A stretch of DNA of 64,000 nucleotides. Source: Vibrio marinisediminis (GTDB taxonomy: Bacteria; Pseudomonadota; Gammaproteobacteria; Enterobacterales; Vibrionaceae). The notes under the pieces are model-generated. The model was given only the letters and a program-made list of their open reading frames with translations. It did no database searches and was not told where the DNA came from. Positions 60,527 through 64,000 of this stretch are shown in pieces (within the stretch, counting starts at the first letter, position 1; each line of letters opens with the position of its first letter). The stretch lies in assembly GCF_014050145.1 (NCBI RefSeq), contig NZ_JACFYF010000001.1, forward strand, positions 865,571 to 929,570. The letters run 5' to 3'. The translations under genes were made by a program, and so were the position numbers.

Positions 60527-62113
60527 TTACGCTGGGACGTCACTGTATTGTGTATATTCAGGCTGTTCACTTAATTTGATTAACTCTTGAGGTTTTACTG
60601 GATAGGAGTAGTAATAACCTTGGATATAGCTTACCCCTAGCTTCCGTAATAATTCAATTTGCTGCTCGGTCTCAACGCCTTCAGCGATTACCTTCATATC
60701 TAGCTCTTTGGCTAGCTGAATCATCGAGACAAGTACCGGGGTAATGCTGGACTCTGAATACAGGCTTTTGATAAATACTTGGTCAATCTTCATCACTTGA
60801 AAAGAGTGAAGGCGGATGAAATTAAGCCCAGAATAACCAGTACCAAAGTCATCAATGGCTAAATGAAAACCAAGGTTTTTTATCTGCTTTAGATTGGTTA
60901 ACGCTAACTTAAGTTGTTTCTGATCGAAGTCGATATTCTCGGTGACTTCCAATAAGATGCTGTTAACAAAATCGGGATAACGCTTAGCAAATTTCTTTAA
61001 GCTGAGATAGAAATGATCATCAACCAAAGACATGCGGCTAACGTTCACGCTGACATATTTTGTTTTTTGATATTTAGGATTATTTTGAAGAAACAATGCC
61101 ACCATGGAGAGCATTTTTTCTGTTAGTGAATCAATAATGCCGAGCTTTTCAGCGAGAGGAATAAATATATCTGGGGAAATATGTCCTTGTATAGGGTGTT
61201 TCCAACGTACCAGAGCTTCGCTGCCCACGACAGTGTTTAGATTGATGTCGACAATGGGTTGCAAATAGAGCTCGATGAGATCATTGCGAATGGCATTCTT
61301 TAAATTAAATTCTATCGAGCGCTTTGCAAGCAGTTGGTAACCAATAACCAAATAGACTAATGAGAAAAGCGAAGCGACCAAAATCGTTTGCCAGATGTTC
61401 GAAAAATAGTGGTATTGATAAGTGGAAGAAGTGGGATTTAGCTGAAGTTTAAATGGGTACAGAGTCGATTCAAATGCAAAATGCGCTAAGTATGGAACAT
61501 GGTCTGCATTGTTCAGTTCATGGTCCAATATGGTTAACTTGTATTGGTAACCGCTTGCTTTCAGGCGTTGTGAGATAAGGTTGGTAAACCGTTCCGGTGG
61601 CAACAGAACGTTAAGTCCCCAAGAGTTATTGATTGAAGCGTAAACAAAAAACGTGGAAAGATGGCTAGTAGAATCATCTATTGATATTGTCACTTGTTTT
61701 TTTGATGCGTGAATTCGGTCTATCACATCATTCGGAATTGGAATGGTGCTCGGTCCTTCATTGCTGGTACACACAACAAATCCGTCTTTATAGATACCAA
61801 CCTCTTTGATGAACTCTGAGCGAAATGCATGTGCTCTAAGATTTAGTTTATCTTGTTCTGTGCAACGACCACTGAGTCGTTTATTGAGTAGGTACAACTC
61901 ACTCGCTGTTCTATCAATATATTGCTCCAGCATTCCGACAATTTCTTCGCCATCTTTTTTCACTGCACTTTGGGTGTGGTAGTAGTTCCCTAGGATTGAA
62001 AAGGCAAAAGCCAATAAAAAAATAGCAATCACGGGCAATAGGTTAGGCAAATGATTGAACATTTTTTTAGCCGGATCAGCGATTTGATTTAGGTTGATCT
62101 TTAGTGATTGCAT
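60527..62113 (-). CDS. c-di-GMP phosphodiesterase with periplasmic CSS domain (CSS-EAL)
   Basis: 528 residues. A membrane helix (about 24-44) is followed by a periplasmic CSS domain with Cys84 and Cys115 (VVCTSNEG), a pair controlled by disulfide formation in E. coli homologues, and then a second helix (about 240-262). The EAL domain (about 275-515) keeps the catalytic signatures: EALVRWKHP, NVSRMSLVD, EVTENIDF, DDFGTGYSGL and VIAEGVET. It hydrolyses c-di-GMP to pGpG. It is divergent from a LapA-like adhesin gene, an output that c-di-GMP controls elsewhere. Confidence 0.93.
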   Translation of the reverse strand: MQSLKINLNQIADPAKKMFNHLPNLLPVIAIFLLAFAFSILGNYYHTQSAVKKDGEEIVGMLEQYIDRTASELYLLNKRLSGRCTEQDKLNLRAHAFRSEFIKEVGIYKDGFVVCTSNEGPSTIPIPNDVIDRIHASKKQVTISIDDSTSHLSTFFVYASINNSWGLNVLLPPERFTNLISQRLKASGYQYKLTILDHELNNADHVPYLAHFAFESTLYPFKLQLNPTSSTYQYHYFSNIWQTILVASLFSLVYLVIGYQLLAKRSIEFNLKNAIRNDLIELYLQPIVDINLNTVVGSEALVRWKHPIQGHISPDIFIPLAEKLGIIDSLTEKMLSMVALFLQNNPKYQKTKYVSVNVSRMSLVDDHFYLSLKKFAKRYPDFVNSILLEVTENIDFDQKQLKLALTNLKQIKNLGFHLAIDDFGTGYSGLNFIRLHSFQVMKIDQVFIKSLYSESSITPVLVSMIQLAKELDMKVIAEGVETEQQIELLRKLGVSYIQGYYYSYPVKPQELIKLSEQPEYTQYSDVPA

Positions 62114-62465
62114 TGAAACCTAGTCATTGTATATCTACCTAATCCACTATAAATACAAAAAGCAAAAAGTAGATGATTTTACTTCACTATTTGTTGATTG
62201 TCTCATATTTAAGACTTAGTAAGAAACCGCCGTCTTGTTGTTGAGAAAATGAACGTGCCACTTCAGTTTGCGATGTCCATCAAGTTTTTTCAGCCGCACT
62301 ATCTTGCTCATTATTAGTAAAAAATGGCTATACTTTATTCAATGCGATGCATGTCACAGTAATTGATGTATTGTTACATCCTGTGGTAAAGTTTTGTTAC
62401 ATTCGAAATGATAAAAATATTAATAAAAATAACATCGTATTTAATTTTAGGTCTCGGGGGATAGT
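62114..62465. other. divergent promoter region between the EAL gene and the giant adhesin
   Basis: About 350 bp, AT-rich, no gene seen. It holds a CRP-type site at 62343. It should carry promoters in both directions. Confidence 0.5.
62343..62358. promoter_or_regulatory. CRP-type site upstream of the giant adhesin
   Basis: TGCGA-TGCATG-TCACA matches the CRP consensus at 9 of 10 key positions, about 108 bp before the adhesin start. Confidence 0.45.
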
Positions 62466-64000
62466 ATGGATCAACAGGTACTCTTAGAGGGGGCGAAAGT
62501 CACAAAAATAGTTGGTGACGCCATTGTTATAGATAGCTCCGGTAATGCCCGAGCCCTAAAAGTAGGCGATGTTCTAGCTGGCAATGAGATAATCATTACC
62601 GCCAATCACTCGAGTGTAGAGTTAATTGAGCAGGCTAAAGTCATTACAATTGATGAAAATTGTGCGGCTTGCACCACTGACGGCGGTGGGGTTGAGAATG
62701 CTTCCCTTGATGGTTTGGTCTCAGTGGATGTTAGTCAAAACAGTGAGTTAGATCTGGCTTCTTTGGAAGCTATACAGCAAGCGATCTTAGATGGTGAAGA
62801 CCCAACTGAAATTCTTGAAGCTGCCGCAGCGGGTGGAGTATTAGGCTCAGCCAATGCTGGTTTTATTACCGTTGAGTACAACAACCCTGAGTTACTAGCA
62901 GAAACATTCTTTGAAACCAGTGCTGCGACCCGTGATCAATTTGATGAGCCTGAAGAAGAAGGGCGCTCCACCGTATTTGCAGCAGGTGGTGAGTCAATCT
63001 CAGAGCTTCTCATTGAAGGCGATTTTGATGCCGATAACGGCTATCCGACAGAGGTATCAACCTCGATAACAGTTGAAGCGGGCGATCTAACTCTTGATGC
63101 CGATAGTTTCGTTCCTGATGCAACCTCTCTTGCCTCTTTATTGAGTGAACTAAATAGCGACATTACTGCCTCTGGTGAAGAGGTTACTTTTATTTATGAC
63201 AGCACTGAAAATGCCATCGTAGGTACCGTTGGGATAGAAGAAGTCGTCAGAATTGATATTGATACCGTCAATGTCGGTAAGAATCTTGAGCTCACGTTAA
63301 CCACCACACTCTCTAAACCAATTGATCACGTGCCTTCAGTTGGCGGTGGCAATGTTGCTTTAGTCGATGATCAAGTCGTGGTGAAATTTGATATTACGGG
63401 CACCGACAGTGGTGGTAATGCCATTCGTTCGCCGATATCTGCCAGTGTCACTATTGCAGATGGCAGTGACCCTCAGATCATCGATGTCCCCAATGTCACT
63501 GTCAGTGACTCTAATTTGCCTGCGGGTACGGATGCAAACCAAGCCGAAACAATTCAGGGTAGTGTCGTCGATGCTGATCTGGGTAGTGATGAAATCAAAC
63601 AGTATCGCTTGGATGTGAGTGAATTCAATCAGCAAGGTGCAATCAGTTCTCATGGTGAAATCGTTACCATTAATGAAGTGGACAATGGTGATTTAACCTA
63701 CAGCTATACGGGTTCTACAACCTCTGGCGATGTGTTTACTCTGCTTGTTGAACCAAATGGTGATTATACTTTCCAGTTGTTGGAACCGATTGATCACGCG
63801 ACGGGTAGTGATACTACAACAATCAATCTTCCGATTATTGCCACGGATTTTGATAATGACACAACGCAAAGTCTGCTGCCTATTACCATTCTCGATGACT
63901 TACCTGTATTAAGTGGCTTTACTGGGCAAACCCGTGTTGATGAAGATGATCTTAACGTCAGTGGTGCTCAGGGCTCTGATGCCGATAAAGAGCCGACGCT
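62466..64000 (+). CDS. LapA-like giant adhesin, N-terminal part (runs off right edge)
   Basis: 511 codons without a stop from the ATG at 62466 (GGGGG 6 nt upstream). There is no signal peptide, as in type I-secreted RTX adhesins. Residues 1-140 form a retention module of LapA type: TKIVGDAIVIDSSGNARALK, DVLAGNEIIIT, and IQQAILDGEDPTEILEAAAA with AAAAGG at 119-124, where LapG-type proteases cut at a TAAG-like site. From about 180 on the sequence is acidic, Thr/Asp/Val-rich and repeat-like (GTDSGGNAI, LLVEPNGDYTFQLLEPIDH), like Ig-like or VCBS-type repeats. It probably mediates c-di-GMP-dependent attachment; lapD/lapG and secretion genes are outside the window. Confidence 0.9.
   Translation, partial: MDQQVLLEGAKVTKIVGDAIVIDSSGNARALKVGDVLAGNEIIITANHSSVELIEQAKVITIDENCAACTTDGGGVENASLDGLVSVDVSQNSELDLASLEAIQQAILDGEDPTEILEAAAAGGVLGSANAGFITVEYNNPELLAETFFETSAATRDQFDEPEEEGRSTVFAAGGESISELLIEGDFDADNGYPTEVSTSITVEAGDLTLDADSFVPDATSLASLLSELNSDITASGEEVTFIYDSTENAIVGTVGIEEVVRIDIDTVNVGKNLELTLTTTLSKPIDHVPSVGGGNVALVDDQVVVKFDITGTDSGGNAIRSPISASVTIADGSDPQIIDVPNVTVSDSNLPAGTDANQAETIQGSVVDADLGSDEIKQYRLDVSEFNQQGAISSHGEIVTINEVDNGDLTYSYTGSTTSGDVFTLLVEPNGDYTFQLLEPIDHATGSDTTTINLPIIATDFDNDTTQSLLPITILDDLPVLSGFTGQTRVDEDDLNVSGAQGSDADKEPT

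Noticed and set aside
63360-63653. 97-codon minus-strand frame inside the giant adhesin
   Set aside because: It is a shadow of the biased Asp/Thr/Val codons of the adhesin reading frame.

Overview
The window reads as part of a Vibrio-type marine gammaproteobacterial chromosome. The evidence is protein families: a tryptophanase operon with a tnaC-like leader, a MalI/MalX/MalY locus, an AroG-type DAHP synthase, a c-type-oxidase operon (subunit II carrying a cytochrome c domain), many chemotaxis and c-di-GMP genes, and a LapA-type giant adhesin. No rRNA, tRNA, CRISPR array or complete insertion sequence was seen. Genus and gene assignments rest on motif recognition, not on a database search.

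Layout. 1-3.6 kb: the first 17 codons of a UhpA-like response regulator (minus), a Bcr/CflA-type MFS transporter translationally coupled to a resolvase-like protein with a decayed active site, a small outer-membrane barrel and an Hsp20 chaperone. 3.7-9.8 kb: a large chemoreceptor, then a long AT-rich leader with a CRP-type site, promoter and 34-codon tnaC-like peptide in front of tnaA and tnaB. 9.8-14.5 kb: a SPOUT methyltransferase, a DUF2750 protein, a sensorless chemoreceptor-like protein, and a LysR/AhpD-like divergent pair. 14.6-20.4 kb: malI divergent from a mannose-6-phosphate-isomerase-like gene with an extra N-terminal domain, malX and malY, with two palindromic operators and a CRP-type site between.

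20.4-28.6 kb is the most notable part. Four tightly packed or overlapping genes (wecB-like epimerase, NfrB, NfrA and a DUF4434-like protein) encode what looks like a self-contained Nfr (phage N4 receptor) type polysaccharide synthesis and export system. They are bracketed by direct repeats of the 3' end and terminator of pyrC. The intact pyrC lies on the right, and a 5'-truncated pyrC remnant (123 bp identical, then diverging) lies on the left. This is the footprint of an inserted cassette, although no integrase is present.

28.4-49 kb: pyrC with PurR-type boxes, a MOSC/ferredoxin-reductase fusion, a DMT exporter and AraC regulator, a small accessory patch of unrecognised genes (33.5-35.8 kb), an RluA-type pseudouridine synthase, a patatin phospholipase, an FrnE-like DsbA protein, a MocR regulator divergent from a PNPOx-like flavoprotein, a porin, an FAH-family hydrolase, azlCD with an AraC regulator, a LysE exporter, a GNAT acetyltransferase and a phosphohexomutase. 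A ~127 bp palindromic intergenic repeat lies near 49.1 kb.

49.4-57.8 kb: cytochrome c oxidase structural and assembly genes (coxB, coxA, cox11, coxC, surf1, an SCO-like gene, ctaA, cyoE) with one small antisense gene (DUF2909) inside, then a VanZ-like gene. 57.8-64 kb: aroG with a TyrR-type box, an aldo/keto reductase, a CSS-EAL phosphodiesterase, and the 5' part of a LapA-like adhesin that runs off the right edge. Exopolysaccharide, c-di-GMP hydrolysis and the LapA-type adhesin together give the window a biofilm and surface theme.
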